A DNA stretch of 64,000 nt, from contig NZ_AP018721.1 in assembly GCF_003967275.1 (NCBI RefSeq), positions 2,418,001 through 2,482,000 on the forward strand, in the 5' to 3' direction. Under the pieces are notes generated by a model. That model was not told the DNA's origin, did not search any database, and saw only the letters and a program-made list of their open reading frames with translations. This DNA is from Sulfuritortus calidifontis. Its GTDB lineage: Bacteria > Pseudomonadota > Gammaproteobacteria > Burkholderiales > Thiobacillaceae. Shown here in pieces: positions 14,959 to 25,258 of this stretch. Both the position numbers and the translations under genes were made by a program. Within the stretch, counting starts at the first letter, position 1, and the number at the start of each line of letters is the position of its first letter.

Positions 14959-17211
14959 TCAGGCCGGCGTTTTGTCGCTGCCGTAGGCACTGCTGTAGGC
15001 GCTGCCATAGGCGCTCTTGTAGTCATACTTGCTGTAGCCCGAATAGTCGCCGTAATACTTCTCGGCATGCTCGAAATCGAACTGATTGAGCACGATGCCT
15101 AGGATTCGGCCGCCAGCCCGCTCGCTGCGGGCCAGGCCTTTGCGCACCAACTGATAGGGGGTGGCGTTGGCCTTGGTGACGTAGATCACGCCGTTGGCCT
15201 GCTCGGCCAGCACCATGGCATCGGAAACCAGTTCGACCGGCGGCGAGTCGATGACGATGATGTCGAACACCTGCTGCAGCCGGGCCAGCGCGTCCCTGAA
15301 TTTCTGCGACAACAGCAGCTCCAGCGGATTGGGCGGGATGGTGCCGGCACCGAGCACAGCCAGGTTTGTGCCGGCCACCATGTGCACGCACTCCTTCAAC
15401 TCGGCCGCACCGGAGACGAAGTTGGACAGGCCCTTGCTGCCGGGCGCCAGGTTCAGCCGCTTGGCCACGGTCGGCCGGCGCATGTCGGCATCGAGCAGCA
15501 GGGTCTTCTTGGTTTGGGCGTGGGCCAGCGCCAGGTTGATGGCGAAGGTGGTCTTGCCCTCGCCCGGCAGGCTGGAGCTGATCACCAGCACCCGGCTCGG
15601 CGCATCCAGGGCGGAGAGCAGCACACCGGTACGGGCGGTGCGGATCGCCTCGGCATAGACCGAATCGGGCTCGTCGGTGAAGACGTGCGAGGTGCGCTCG
15701 GCATCGTTCTTGGCCAATATCGGCAGGGTGGTGAGCAGGGGGTGCTTGAGCTTGGTCTCGACATCCTCGGTGGTCTTGAGGGTGTTGTCCAGGCGGTCGA
15801 GCACGAGCGAAGTGAGCGCCCCCCCCAGCAGCCCGAGCATGCCCGCCACCAGGACGATCAGCTGCTTCTTCGGCTTGACCGGGGTATTGCTCACCACGGC
15901 AGGGTCGACCACGCGCGCGACCGCGGTTTGCAGATCGCCTGCGACATGCGTCTCCTTGGCTCGCTTCATGAACATGTCGTACATTTGGCGGTTGGCCTCG
16001 ACCTCGCGCTCCAAGGCGCTGAGTTGGAATTCCTTGCGGTTGACGCTCTGCACCGCGCCGCGTGCCTGGCTGACGATGCCTTCCAGGGTGCGCTCGGTAG
16101 CCTTGGCCGCTTCGTATTCCCGGGTGACGCTGGCGACCACCGTGTCGACCCGGCGCTGCACGTTCTCCCGGGCCGCCTGCAATTCCGCCTCGGCCTGCAC
16201 GATCTTGGGGTGCTCCCGGCCGTAGCGCTGGGAGAGCTCGGACAGCTTGCGCTCGGCATCGGATTCCTGGCGCTTGGCCTCGGCCACGATGGGGTTGCGC
16301 AGCACCGCCGGCAAGGCGCTGAGGTCGGTGTTCCGGTCGGCATTCCGGATCTGGTTGTAGGCGCTTTCGGCCTCGGCCCGGCGCACCCGGGCATCGATCA
16401 AGCGCTGCATGGCCCCGGCGATCTGGATGCCGGCCCCGCTTTGCGCGGCCTGTTCCGCCACCACCATGCCGGTGCGGTCACGGTATTCCTGCAGGGCCCG
16501 TTCCGAGGCGGTCAGGCTTTCGCGCAACGCCCCCAGGCGTTCCTGCAGCCAGGCGCTGGCCTGATTCGTCATCTGGAAGCGGGTTTCCAAATCGTTCTCG
16601 ATATAGACCCGGGCCATGGTGTTGGCGGCGCGCGCCGCCAGCTCCTTGTCCTCGTTCTCGACGCTGATCTTCACCAGTTGGCTCAAGCGCACCGGTTCGA
16701 TGGACACCTGGCTGGCGAATTTCGGGTAGATCGCCGCCGCGAGGGTGGCCTCGTTCCAGACCGGTTCTTTCCCTTCACTGGAGAAGCCGATGGCTTCGAG
16801 CAGGCCCTGGATCGCACCGGTCTTCTTTTGACGCGGGTCGTATTCCGGCCGCTCCCAGAGTTTGAGCTTGGCAATGGTCTTCAGGGCGACTTCGCGCGAC
16901 TTGAGGATCTCGACCTGGGTCTGGAAGTGCTCCCGGTTCTGGGAAACGCCGCTGTAGACGTCCTCGATCGAGACGACTTTGCTTTTGTCGGCCTCGATCA
17001 GCAGGGTGACGGTGGAGCGGTAGATCGGGGTCATGACGAAGGCGATCACCGCCGCCACCACGGCGACCGACAGGGCGAAGCCCAGGATGGGCCATTTGCG
17101 CTTGGCGATGCTGCGCCAGTATTCGAGCAGATCGAGTTTGTCCTCGTCGGCCGGCGCTTCGTCGACGAAAACCGGGTTCGCCCCGGTCTCACGTGTGCTG
17201 GCTGCATTCAT
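14959..17211 (-). CDS. Wzz/Wzc-type chain-length determinant fused to BY-kinase
   Basis: A polysaccharide co-polymerase and tyrosine autokinase of 750 residues. An N-terminal Wzz domain has membrane segments near residues 40-60 and 430-455, flanking a long periplasmic coiled coil. The cytoplasmic kinase has Walker A SSSLPGEGKTTFA near 550, Walker A' LLLDADMRRP, and Walker B DIIVIDSPP. The C-terminal tail (from ~residue 722) carries nine tyrosines within ~25 residues, the usual autophosphorylation cluster. I chose the ATG at 17211 over a TTG nine bases upstream because the GAGAG box is correctly spaced only for the ATG. Wza and phosphatase genes flank it. It controls polymer length and opens the export channel. 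Confidence 0.92.
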   Translation of the reverse strand: MNAASTRETGANPVFVDEAPADEDKLDLLEYWRSIAKRKWPILGFALSVAVVAAVIAFVMTPIYRSTVTLLIEADKSKVVSIEDVYSGVSQNREHFQTQVEILKSREVALKTIAKLKLWERPEYDPRQKKTGAIQGLLEAIGFSSEGKEPVWNEATLAAAIYPKFASQVSIEPVRLSQLVKISVENEDKELAARAANTMARVYIENDLETRFQMTNQASAWLQERLGALRESLTASERALQEYRDRTGMVVAEQAAQSGAGIQIAGAMQRLIDARVRRAEAESAYNQIRNADRNTDLSALPAVLRNPIVAEAKRQESDAERKLSELSQRYGREHPKIVQAEAELQAARENVQRRVDTVVASVTREYEAAKATERTLEGIVSQARGAVQSVNRKEFQLSALEREVEANRQMYDMFMKRAKETHVAGDLQTAVARVVDPAVVSNTPVKPKKQLIVLVAGMLGLLGGALTSLVLDRLDNTLKTTEDVETKLKHPLLTTLPILAKNDAERTSHVFTDEPDSVYAEAIRTARTGVLLSALDAPSRVLVISSSLPGEGKTTFAINLALAHAQTKKTLLLDADMRRPTVAKRLNLAPGSKGLSNFVSGAAELKECVHMVAGTNLAVLGAGTIPPNPLELLLSQKFRDALARLQQVFDIIVIDSPPVELVSDAMVLAEQANGVIYVTKANATPYQLVRKGLARSERAGGRILGIVLNQFDFEHAEKYYGDYSGYSKYDYKSAYGSAYSSAYGSDKTPA

Positions 17212-17283
17212 CTGGCGCAACTCTCTATGACAGGCGATTCAATATGACGCGGACCCGGCCAGGTTTGGGCCGGCCGCGCGCGA

Positions 17284-17886
17284 TCAGAAAAAGCTCTCTT
17301 CCACGGTGATGATGTCGCCCGGATTGACCGCGGTGTTGAGGTCGACTTTTTGCGGGCGCTGCGTGGGATCGCCCTCGCGGATGATGAAGATCTTCTGCAG
17401 GGAGGCCCGTTCCCTGAAGCCGCCGGCGATGGAAGCGGCCTTGCGCACGGTAAGACCGGGCTGGAAGGGATAACCGCCGGGCTTGAACACCATGCCGTTG
17501 ATGTAGAAAGGCCGGTATTCCTCGATCTGCACCGAGACCCGGGGATTGACCAGATAACGGCCGCGCAGGCCTTCGGTGATCTTGCGCTCCAGATCGCCCA
17601 CCGTGAGACCGGCGATCTGGATTTCGCCCAGCACGGGATACGGCACGGTGCCGGCATCGGTCAGGCGGATCTTCTGCTTGCTGAGGTCTTCCTCGCCGAA
17701 CACGATAATGCTGATCAAATCGCCCGCCCCCAGCTTGTAGCTCGAGGCGTAGGTGCTGGCAAAGGCCTTCTCGTCGGCGGCATTGCCCGCTTGCGCCGCG
17801 TCCTCCTGGGCTTGGGCCAGGCCAAGGAATGAGGTGCAAAGCAAAGCAATGCCGAGAAGAAAACGTATCGCGGCTGCCTGATTCAT
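17284..17886 (-). CDS. Wza-type polysaccharide export protein
   Basis: A periplasmic/outer-membrane export protein of 200 residues. It has a signal peptide ending AQA near residue 26, without a lipobox cysteine, then the Poly_export core (YKLGAGDLISIIVFGE near residue 45) and one SLBB-like domain with GGYPFQPGLTVRKAASIAGG near 145. It lacks the C-terminal amphipathic helix of the E. coli Wza channel, so the neighbouring beta-barrel protein probably forms the pore. ATG 17886 is chosen for its signal peptide. It lies 72 bp upstream of the Wzc gene in the same operon. Confidence 0.9.
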   Translation of the reverse strand: MNQAAAIRFLLGIALLCTSFLGLAQAQEDAAQAGNAADEKAFASTYASSYKLGAGDLISIIVFGEEDLSKQKIRLTDAGTVPYPVLGEIQIAGLTVGDLERKITEGLRGRYLVNPRVSVQIEEYRPFYINGMVFKPGGYPFQPGLTVRKAASIAGGFRERASLQKIFIIREGDPTQRPQKVDLNTAVNPGDIITVEESFF

Positions 17887-17988
17887 AAGCGTTTCACACC
17901 TTCCTGCTGCGGCGGGGGAGGCCCATTGTGCGCTCCACACCGCTCAAGAGCCAGCACCGGGGCAGCGGGTTCCCGGGCGCCCTTGTCG

Positions 17989-19395
17989 TTATAGCGTGCC
18001 TTCCAGCGTCAACATGGTGACATTGCGGGTGAAGTCGTTGCTGTTGATGTTGGAATCGCGCTTGGCGTGGCTCCAGTCCAGGCCGACCTGCAGCCAGCGG
18101 CGCCACTGGTACATGATGGCCACGCCGTAACTGGTGGTCTTGTCGCTGCGGGTGCTGGCGCCGCCATAGTCCGAATTCAAGCGCCCGAGGTTGACGCGGG
18201 TGCCCAGATAGCCGCTCCACATATGGTTCCAGGCCAGGCTGTAGTATTTGTTGAGGATGTAGTCGCCCTGGCCGGTCGAATCCGAGGTGGATTTGGAGGT
18301 GGTCAGGTCGAACGCGGTATAGGTCAGCGGCTGCCAGCGGATGGTGCCTTCCCAGCTGCTGCCCGAGAAGTCCTGGCGGCTGGGGCTGTCGAATTTCTTC
18401 TCCAGCCGGCCGACCTTGAAGATGCCGGTGGTGGCGGCGGTCGCCTCCCAGGTGGCGCCGATATAGTAGCGGCGCTCATTGTTGTCGTTGGTCGAGGTAG
18501 AAAGCTTGTAGTCGGCCTCGGTATCGCGCGCCTCGACCAGGACCGAGGTCTTGGGCGCCACGCGGTAGAAGAAGCGGCCGGCCAGATTGCGCAACTCGAC
18601 GTCGGACTCCCGCGTCGCCGCCCGGTTGTTGTCGTAAGTCTTGTCCTGCAGGCTGGCCTCGACCTCGATCCGCCCCTGCGCGCCCTTGGCGCCGTAGGCG
18701 AACATGGCGCGGGCGATCGGCGAATGCCACTTGTCCGGCGCGACGCTGACACCACGGTCGGTCGAACCGCGCGGGTCGGTGCGCTCGATGTAGCCGATGC
18801 CCCAACCCAGGGCCGCGCGGCTGGTGAAGACGTTGTCGCCGGCCAGTTGCAGATCGTGGTGGTCGAAGTCGTCGGCCGAGCTGTCCTGGTAGCGAGTGAA
18901 GTTGCCGGCATAGCTGGCGGTGTAGCGGTCGCCGCGGGTCTTGATCTCGGCCACCACCTGCGGGCGCAGGGAATAGAAGGTGGAGTCGATCTCGTTGGTA
19001 TTGGCACCGGTGACGTTGTCGTTGTTACCCAGGTTCAGGCCCAGGCCGGGGTAGATGAAGACGCCGCCCGCGACGATGGGGGCGCCGCGCACCGGGGTGG
19101 TCATGCCGACACCGACCACCTCACCGCCGAAACCACCGCCGATGCCGGCCGCCTCATAACCGGGCGTGAAGGCCGCCTGGGCCGCACCGGTGGAGGTATC
19201 GAACAGGCCGCCACCGCCGACGCTGGGGGCGGGCGGTACGCCGCCGGCCGGGGTCGTTGCAGACTCACCCTGTGCAGACTGGGCGGGCTGAGCCGGCTGC
19301 GCAGCGGCCTCTTCGGCGGCCTGAACGCTCGGCAGCCAGGCCATCAGGGCGGCCATGAGCAGGGTGGGACGGAATGCGCAGGACTTCACTTTCAT
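17989..19395 (-). CDS. outer-membrane beta-barrel protein of the EPS export operon
   Basis: A 468-residue secreted protein. The signal peptide ends SVQA near residue 26. An Ala/Pro/Gln-rich stretch (residues 27-60) and a Gly-rich segment (to ~110) follow. From ~115 the alternating polar/aromatic pattern is typical of a barrel of about 14-18 strands (examples YTASYAGNFTRYQD and YYIGATWEATAATTG). It resembles the BBP2/EpsL type of outer-membrane proteins in betaproteobacterial EPS clusters. The likely role is secretion of the polymer across the outer membrane, with the helix-less Wza protein encoded 102 bp downstream. The protein ends in Leu rather than the common Phe. Confidence 0.75.
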   Translation of the reverse strand: MKVKSCAFRPTLLMAALMAWLPSVQAAEEAAAQPAQPAQSAQGESATTPAGGVPPAPSVGGGGLFDTSTGAAQAAFTPGYEAAGIGGGFGGEVVGVGMTTPVRGAPIVAGGVFIYPGLGLNLGNNDNVTGANTNEIDSTFYSLRPQVVAEIKTRGDRYTASYAGNFTRYQDSSADDFDHHDLQLAGDNVFTSRAALGWGIGYIERTDPRGSTDRGVSVAPDKWHSPIARAMFAYGAKGAQGRIEVEASLQDKTYDNNRAATRESDVELRNLAGRFFYRVAPKTSVLVEARDTEADYKLSTSTNDNNERRYYIGATWEATAATTGIFKVGRLEKKFDSPSRQDFSGSSWEGTIRWQPLTYTAFDLTTSKSTSDSTGQGDYILNKYYSLAWNHMWSGYLGTRVNLGRLNSDYGGASTRSDKTTSYGVAIMYQWRRWLQVGLDWSHAKRDSNINSNDFTRNVTMLTLEGTL

Positions 19396-19424
19396 CGAAA
19401 CGCCCTTTCAATCTTGAATACGGC

Positions 19425-20543
19425 TTAAGAACTCTTCACCCGGATATTATTATTTTTCAGTCGGTTACACCCCGGTGGCGGGAACCCTGTGGTGGGGTCC
19501 ACGGCCAATCTGGCCTGAATCCACCTAAGTAAAACTACATACCCGGCAAATACTAGCAAAAATCCCAGGTACATCCCATGGGCCGGCCAGTGCAGCCAGA
19601 ACTCGTTGGCCAGTCCGAGGGCGATAAAGCCACAGTGCACGACCAGAACCAGCGGCACCACTCGGCTGACGGGCATGCCCAATCCCATCAGCAGATGGTG
19701 CAGATGTTCGCGATCGGCCGCGAAGGGGTTTCTGCCCCGGCAGAGCCGCTTGCCGGTCATGCGCACGGCATCGAACAGGGGAATGGCCAGTAGCCACAAG
19801 GCGGTGACCGGCTGCATCAATCCCGTCGAGGGGCTGGCGAAGGTGACGGCATACCAGGCCAGGACGAAACCCAGAAACAGGCTGCCGGCGTTGCCCAGGA
19901 AGATGGCGGCCTGGCTACGCCAGGGGGTGCGCAGGTTGAAGCCCAGGAACACCACTAGGGTAGCGGCCAGCAACAAAATCAATTCGGCTTGCCCGGCCAG
20001 CCCCGCCGACTGGGCAATGACAGCGAAGCCCAACAAGCTGGCTAGGCCAAGCGCGCCTGCCAGCCCATCAATGCCATCAATCATGTTTATGGCATTGATG
20101 ACCCCGATGACGCCGAAGACGGTGAAGGGCACGGCCGCCCAGCCCAATTGGACGTAGCCGAAACCGAACAGATCACCCAGATCGGTCAACAGCCCGCCGG
20201 CCCAATAGACCATCATCAATGCCCCTGCGATCTGGATGATGAACTTCGGCCTCGAGCCGAATTCCCGCATGTCGTCCAACACGCCGGTTGCCAGGAGCAT
20301 GGCGCTGGCCAGCCAGAAGGCCGGCGAGACAGCCGGCCAATAACCGCCGATGCCGGCGCTGATGAAAAAGCCAAGGGCCAAGGCGATACCGCCGACGACC
20401 GGGGTCTGCTGCTTGTGCTGCTTGTGGCCGTGAGGGGTATCGAGCAAGGACAGACGCTTGGCGAACCTGGCCAGCAGCAGGATGAACAGTGCCGTGACGA
20501 CACCGGCCAACAGGGCCAGTTGCCAAGGCGGGTGCGGGATCAT
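19425..20543 (-). CDS. WecA/MraY-like undecaprenyl-phosphate sugar-1-phosphate transferase
   Basis: Initiates glycan synthesis by moving a HexNAc-1-phosphate onto undecaprenyl phosphate. It is a 372-residue polytopic membrane protein with about eleven segments. Family motifs are all visible: DTPHGHKQHKQQTPVVGG near residue 34, the DD pair in GVLDDMREF near 90, NAINMIDGIDGLAG near 148, and the cytoplasmic His motif REHLHHLLMGLG near 280. This is the only priming enzyme seen in the locus. It is 29 bp from its neighbours on both sides, within one operon. Confidence 0.9.
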   Translation of the reverse strand: MIPHPPWQLALLAGVVTALFILLLARFAKRLSLLDTPHGHKQHKQQTPVVGGIALALGFFISAGIGGYWPAVSPAFWLASAMLLATGVLDDMREFGSRPKFIIQIAGALMMVYWAGGLLTDLGDLFGFGYVQLGWAAVPFTVFGVIGVINAINMIDGIDGLAGALGLASLLGFAVIAQSAGLAGQAELILLLAATLVVFLGFNLRTPWRSQAAIFLGNAGSLFLGFVLAWYAVTFASPSTGLMQPVTALWLLAIPLFDAVRMTGKRLCRGRNPFAADREHLHHLLMGLGMPVSRVVPLVLVVHCGFIALGLANEFWLHWPAHGMYLGFLLVFAGYVVLLRWIQARLAVDPTTGFPPPGCNRLKNNNIRVKSS

Positions 20544-20572
20544 GGCGTCCGCCGATTTTCAGTGACCGGGCT

Positions 20573-22519
20573 TCAAATACGCTCGGGCTTGCCGAAATAG
20601 TAGCCCTGCGCGCCGTCGACCTGATTCTCCTTCAGCGTGGCCACCAGTTCCTCGTCCTCCACATGCTGGGCGATGACCGTGGCGTCGAGTGAGCGCGCCA
20701 GGTGCACGATGGCCTTGAGCACCATGCGGCTGTCTTCGTTGTGGGGCAACTCGCGCACCAGACCGCCATCCAGTTTCAGATAGTCCGGCGGGAATTGCCG
20801 CAGTGCATTGGGCGACTGCGGATCGAGGCCGAAATGGTCGATACCGAATTGGGCGCCATGCTCGCGCAACAGCGAGATGAAGCGCTGTGTCGCCTCCTTA
20901 TCGCGGGTACAGGCGAATTCGGTCATCTCGAAGGCCAGCCGGTGCGCCTGCGGCCCCAACTGCCGCAACTGGTTCGAGAGCCAGCCCAGGAAATCATCGT
21001 CGGCAACCCCCTGGGCGGAGACGTTGACCGCCAGCCGACCCATGTCGCTCTCCGCATTGGCGAGCAGACCAAGAGTCAGGGTGACCAAGGCACGGTCGAT
21101 CCGCACCATGAACTGGTGACGCTGCGCCATGGGCAGGAAATGCGCGGCAGGAATCAGATTGCCCTGGGCGTCGAGCAGACGGGCGACGACTTCGTGATGC
21201 ATGGGCGAGCGATCCGCCAGATTGACCACCGGCTGCGCCAGCAATACCCAGCGCTCTTCTTCCAGCGCGCTCTGGATGATCATGCGCCAGCTATAGGAAC
21301 CCATGGACGTCGCGACCGGCAGGTCATCGCCCAGAACCCGGACCATGTTCTGGCCGGATTGCCGTGCCGTCTCCATGGCCAGGTCGGCCCGGCCGAGGAT
21401 CTGACTATGGGCCTCACCGCTGTGGAAATAGGCCACGCCGATGCTGTAGAAGACGTGGTGGAAGGCCTCGCTGTGAACCAGGACGGCATTGACCTTTTCC
21501 TGCAAGGCCTTGTTCAGCGCTTCGCACTCCACCTTATCCAGATCAAGACAGAGAAAGGCGAAGGTGGAACCGCCCATGCGCGCCATGATCGCGGCGCGCT
21601 CGCCCAAGGCCTCGCGGGCGGCATGAGCGATCACGGCGAGCAGGCTGTCGCCCCGGGGGTAACTGTATTCGGTGTTGTACTGGTCCAGGCCGTCGAGGTG
21701 GAGCATGATCAGGACGCCGCCGGCATAGCCGTAGTCGGCTTGCAGCACCTGACTCAGCCGCAGATAGAAGCTGCGCCGGTTGTCCAGATGCGTCACCTCG
21801 TCCTCGTAGGCCTCCTTGCGGTACCGCTCGGCCCGCGCGGTCTCTTCGTCGAGAATCGCCGCAACCCGTTGCGACAGATCGTTCATCGCCACCACCACCC
21901 GTTGCAGTTCGCGCGCCTTGGGGATGTCGCCGATCCGTTCGAAACGCTTTTGGCCGATCGCCAGCGCGGTCCGCTCGATATTGAGCAGCGGCTCCAGGAT
22001 CACCCGCAGCAGGATGCGGGTGGCCAGCAGCGTCAACAGGTAGATGCCGAAGATCCACCAGAACATGCCGACCGTGTTTTGCCACAGATGCTGATAGGCG
22101 ATGGTCGGTTGGCTGACGACGATGATCTTGCCGATCTGGCGCCAGCCTGCCGTGAGAAAGGCTTCGCCTGCCGGGGTCTTCAATGGGAACAGGGTGGTGA
22201 ACCAGGCCGGCACCCCCTCGATGCGGGCCGGCAATTCCCGGCCGACCAAGCGGGCTCCACCGGTTGAGAGTATGGCGATCTGCTGGAAATAACCCCGATC
22301 GAATACGGCGGCAATCTGGGTTTCGGCCAGAACCCGGTCGTCCTTGGCCATCGCCTCGCCCAACACCCGGGTCAGTGCCGTTGCGGTGTCCTGGGCATGT
22401 GAGGCCAGCTGCTGCTCGAGGTAGTCGCGCGTCGCATTCACGGTCACCAGCAGCAAGCTGCCGCAAATGAGCAGAAAAACGATGGACAGACCGAAGAACA
22501 ACTGCCGCCGTAGGGTCAT
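20573..22519 (-). CDS. LapD-like degenerate GGDEF/EAL c-di-GMP receptor
   Basis: A 648-residue inner-membrane protein. It has TM segments near residues 7-27 and 150-172 flanking a periplasmic LapD/MoxY-type domain, then HAMP, GGDEF and EAL domains. Both catalytic motifs are broken: GGDEF reads GGSTF, EAL reads EVV (HHEVVARLLD), and the EAL-domain DDFG loop reads DHFG. This is the pattern of LapD, which senses c-di-GMP in the cytoplasm and signals outward through its periplasmic domain. No lapG protease or large adhesin gene is in the window. As the first gene of the - strand EPS export operon it may couple c-di-GMP to EPS secretion. Confidence 0.82.
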   Translation of the reverse strand: MTLRRQLFFGLSIVFLLICGSLLLVTVNATRDYLEQQLASHAQDTATALTRVLGEAMAKDDRVLAETQIAAVFDRGYFQQIAILSTGGARLVGRELPARIEGVPAWFTTLFPLKTPAGEAFLTAGWRQIGKIIVVSQPTIAYQHLWQNTVGMFWWIFGIYLLTLLATRILLRVILEPLLNIERTALAIGQKRFERIGDIPKARELQRVVVAMNDLSQRVAAILDEETARAERYRKEAYEDEVTHLDNRRSFYLRLSQVLQADYGYAGGVLIMLHLDGLDQYNTEYSYPRGDSLLAVIAHAAREALGERAAIMARMGGSTFAFLCLDLDKVECEALNKALQEKVNAVLVHSEAFHHVFYSIGVAYFHSGEAHSQILGRADLAMETARQSGQNMVRVLGDDLPVATSMGSYSWRMIIQSALEEERWVLLAQPVVNLADRSPMHHEVVARLLDAQGNLIPAAHFLPMAQRHQFMVRIDRALVTLTLGLLANAESDMGRLAVNVSAQGVADDDFLGWLSNQLRQLGPQAHRLAFEMTEFACTRDKEATQRFISLLREHGAQFGIDHFGLDPQSPNALRQFPPDYLKLDGGLVRELPHNEDSRMVLKAIVHLARSLDATVIAQHVEDEELVATLKENQVDGAQGYYFGKPERI

Positions 22520-22937
22520 TTCAACCTCTATATCTATATATTGTTTATTGACGCCACCCCCGCCCCCTGAGCCGGATCGGCCAGGTCCGCGCCTCTTGGT
22601 GCCCGGTACCCGCCTGAGTGGTCAAACAAGACTATATCCGTAAACCCGTAATCTGATGAATAGTATAGGCAGCATGCCGCAGAACAGCGGCTTTCCCATG
22701 CATGCGCCCCGATGACCTTCCCTATTCCCGACTCGACCCTGATTAGCCCGCATTGCGGCCACAGCAAAACCGAGCGTATGCCAACCGAGCCTGCCAAGGT
22801 TCTATGAATGCACGCATTGCCACCGGGTTTGCGGCCCAAGCCCGGCCATTGCCGCGTGTTCTGTTCCTATGGCACGGGGCCCTGCCCACCGATCCAGCAG
22901 GAGCGAGGAAACAGCGGCCGCCAGTGTGGCCGGCCAT
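22520..22937. other. intergenic stretch without recognisable gene
   Basis: About 420 bp between the LapD-like gene and the ferredoxin terminator. An AT-rich segment (22520-22550, containing ATATCTATATATTG) directly upstream of the LapD-like start may hold that operon's promoter, but I cannot place a clear -35/-10 pair. Short open frames here have no family motif, no ribosome binding site and atypical composition. Confidence 0.5.
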
Positions 22938-22962
22938 AAAAAAACCCGGCCTGGGCCGGGTT
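22938..22962 (-). terminator. rho-independent terminator of fdxA
   Basis: The stem CCCGGCC / GGCCGGG (22945-22960) with a 2-bp loop is followed on the - strand by a run of seven T residues (22944-22938). It lies 17 bp beyond the ferredoxin stop codon. Confidence 0.88.
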
Positions 22963-22978
22963 TGCTGGGGCTGCGCGC

Positions 22979-23302
22979 TTAGCGCTGGAGCAGGTCTCCC
23001 TTGCCGGGCTTGCCCAGCCAGGCATCGGCGTCGGGCAAGGCATCCTTCTTCTCGACGATCACCGGCCAGGCCTTGGCCAGATCGGCGTTGATCTGGATAT
23101 AGCGGCGCTGATCCTCCGGCACGTCGTCCTCGGCGAAAATCGCCTCGGCGGGGCATTCGGCCACGCACAAGGTGCAATCAATGCATTCTTCCGGGTCGAT
23201 CACCAGGAAGTTGGGGCCTTCGTGGAAGCAGTCGACCGGGCAGACATCGACGCAATCCGTGTATTTACAGTTGATGCAGTTCTCGGTAACAACGTAAGTC
23301 AT
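22979..23302 (-). CDS. fdxA: 7Fe-8S ferredoxin (FdxA)
   Basis: A small electron carrier of 107 residues holding one [3Fe-4S] and one [4Fe-4S] cluster. Cysteines at 9, 12, 17, 21 and 25, then 40, 43, 46 and 50, match the Azotobacter FdI pattern shifted by one residue. The C-terminal ~50 residues are the acidic/basic extension usual for proteobacterial FdxA. ATG 23302 is chosen over upstream in-frame starts because the family begins MTYVVTENC. The gene is monocistronic with its own terminator and is divergent from trxA. Confidence 0.95.
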   Translation of the reverse strand: MTYVVTENCINCKYTDCVDVCPVDCFHEGPNFLVIDPEECIDCTLCVAECPAEAIFAEDDVPEDQRRYIQINADLAKAWPVIVEKKDALPDADAWLGKPGKGDLLQR

Positions 23303-23409
23303 GGTGCCTTTCCCAGCTTGGGCTTTTGGATTAGGATAGCGGCAAAAATCCGCTTTGGCCATTGTACCCCCAGCCAACTACCCACACGAATTCATTGACG
23401 AGGTCCGTA

Positions 23410-23736
23410 ATGAGCGAGCATATCCACTATGTAACCGACGACACCTTCGAGCAGGAGGTGCTGCAATCCCCGCTGCCCGTGCTGGTCGACTACTGGGCGG
23501 ACTGGTGCGGCCCGTGTAAGATGATCTCCCCGATCCTGGACGAGGTGGCCAAGGAATATGCCGGCCGGGTCAAGGTCTGCAAGCTGAACATCGACGAGAA
23601 CCAGCAGACCCCGCCGAAATACGGCATCCGCGGCATCCCCACCCTGATGGTGTTCAAGAACGGCAGCGTCGAGGCGACCAAGGTCGGTGCCCTGTCCAAG
23701 TCCCAGTTGACCGCCTTTGTTGACAGCAACATCTAA
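23410..23736 (+). CDS. trxA: thioredoxin 1
   Basis: General cytoplasmic protein disulfide reductase, 108 residues, the standard length. The active site WCGPC is at residues 32-36, and the conserved cis-Pro lies in GIPTLMVF near 75. A GAGG ribosome binding site at 23400-23403 supports the ATG at 23410. It is followed after 106 bp by rho, a neighbour order also found in E. coli and many other proteobacteria. The trxA-rho gap has a GC-rich hairpin near 23757-23776 without a T-run, which may be part of the rho leader. Confidence 0.97.
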   Translation: MSEHIHYVTDDTFEQEVLQSPLPVLVDYWADWCGPCKMISPILDEVAKEYAGRVKVCKLNIDENQQTPPKYGIRGIPTLMVFKNGSVEATKVGALSKSQLTAFVDSNI

Positions 23737-23842
23737 ATTTCGCTAGTCTGTAACCGCCTGGCTCGACCGAGCCGGGCGATTCCCCGCCAAAAACCCGAAT
23801 TTCCCCGCCGCTTCCGGCATTCCGTACGTCTCTAGGGTCGTC

Positions 23843-25102
<1,260 letters not shown>

Positions 25103-25128
25103 TCCCGCAAATCGCCCCATCCCGAAGG

Positions 25129-25228
25129 GTTGCCGTCAGAAACGGCGTCTGCCGCGTTGCGGCGCTTGGCAATGGAACGACCATTGCCCACGCACCACAC
25201 CTTGCATCCATCCGTTTCTGACGGCAAC
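25129..25228. repeat. 100-bp palindromic element with 17-bp terminal inverted repeats
   Basis: Perfect 17-bp inverted ends (25129-25145 and 25212-25228, outer sequence GTTGCCGTCAGAAACGG) enclose ~66 bp that contains a second perfect hairpin, GGCAATGG-aacga-CCATTGCC (25168-25188). The nested layout looks like a non-autonomous MITE or REP-type element inserted 26 bp after the rho stop. It could also fold as a transcript end for rho, though no T-run follows. Confidence 0.7.
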
Positions 25229-25258
25229 GCGCTCCACAGGATTTTGTGAGACAGGCTC

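Noticed and set aside
15382-17247. A 621-codon + strand frame
   Set aside because: Antisense to the Wzc/BY-kinase gene, whose Walker motifs are clear.
22534-23091. Short frames on both strands in the gap beside fdxA
   Set aside because: No ribosome binding site, atypical composition, and one overlaps the fdxA terminator and coding region.
23757-23776. Hairpin between trxA and rho as a terminator
   Set aside because: The stem is short and contains a wobble pair, and no T-run follows, so I do not call it a terminator.
25103-25221. Read-through open frame after the rho stop
   Set aside because: It lies in a different frame and simply translates the 100-bp palindromic element; no start signal is seen.
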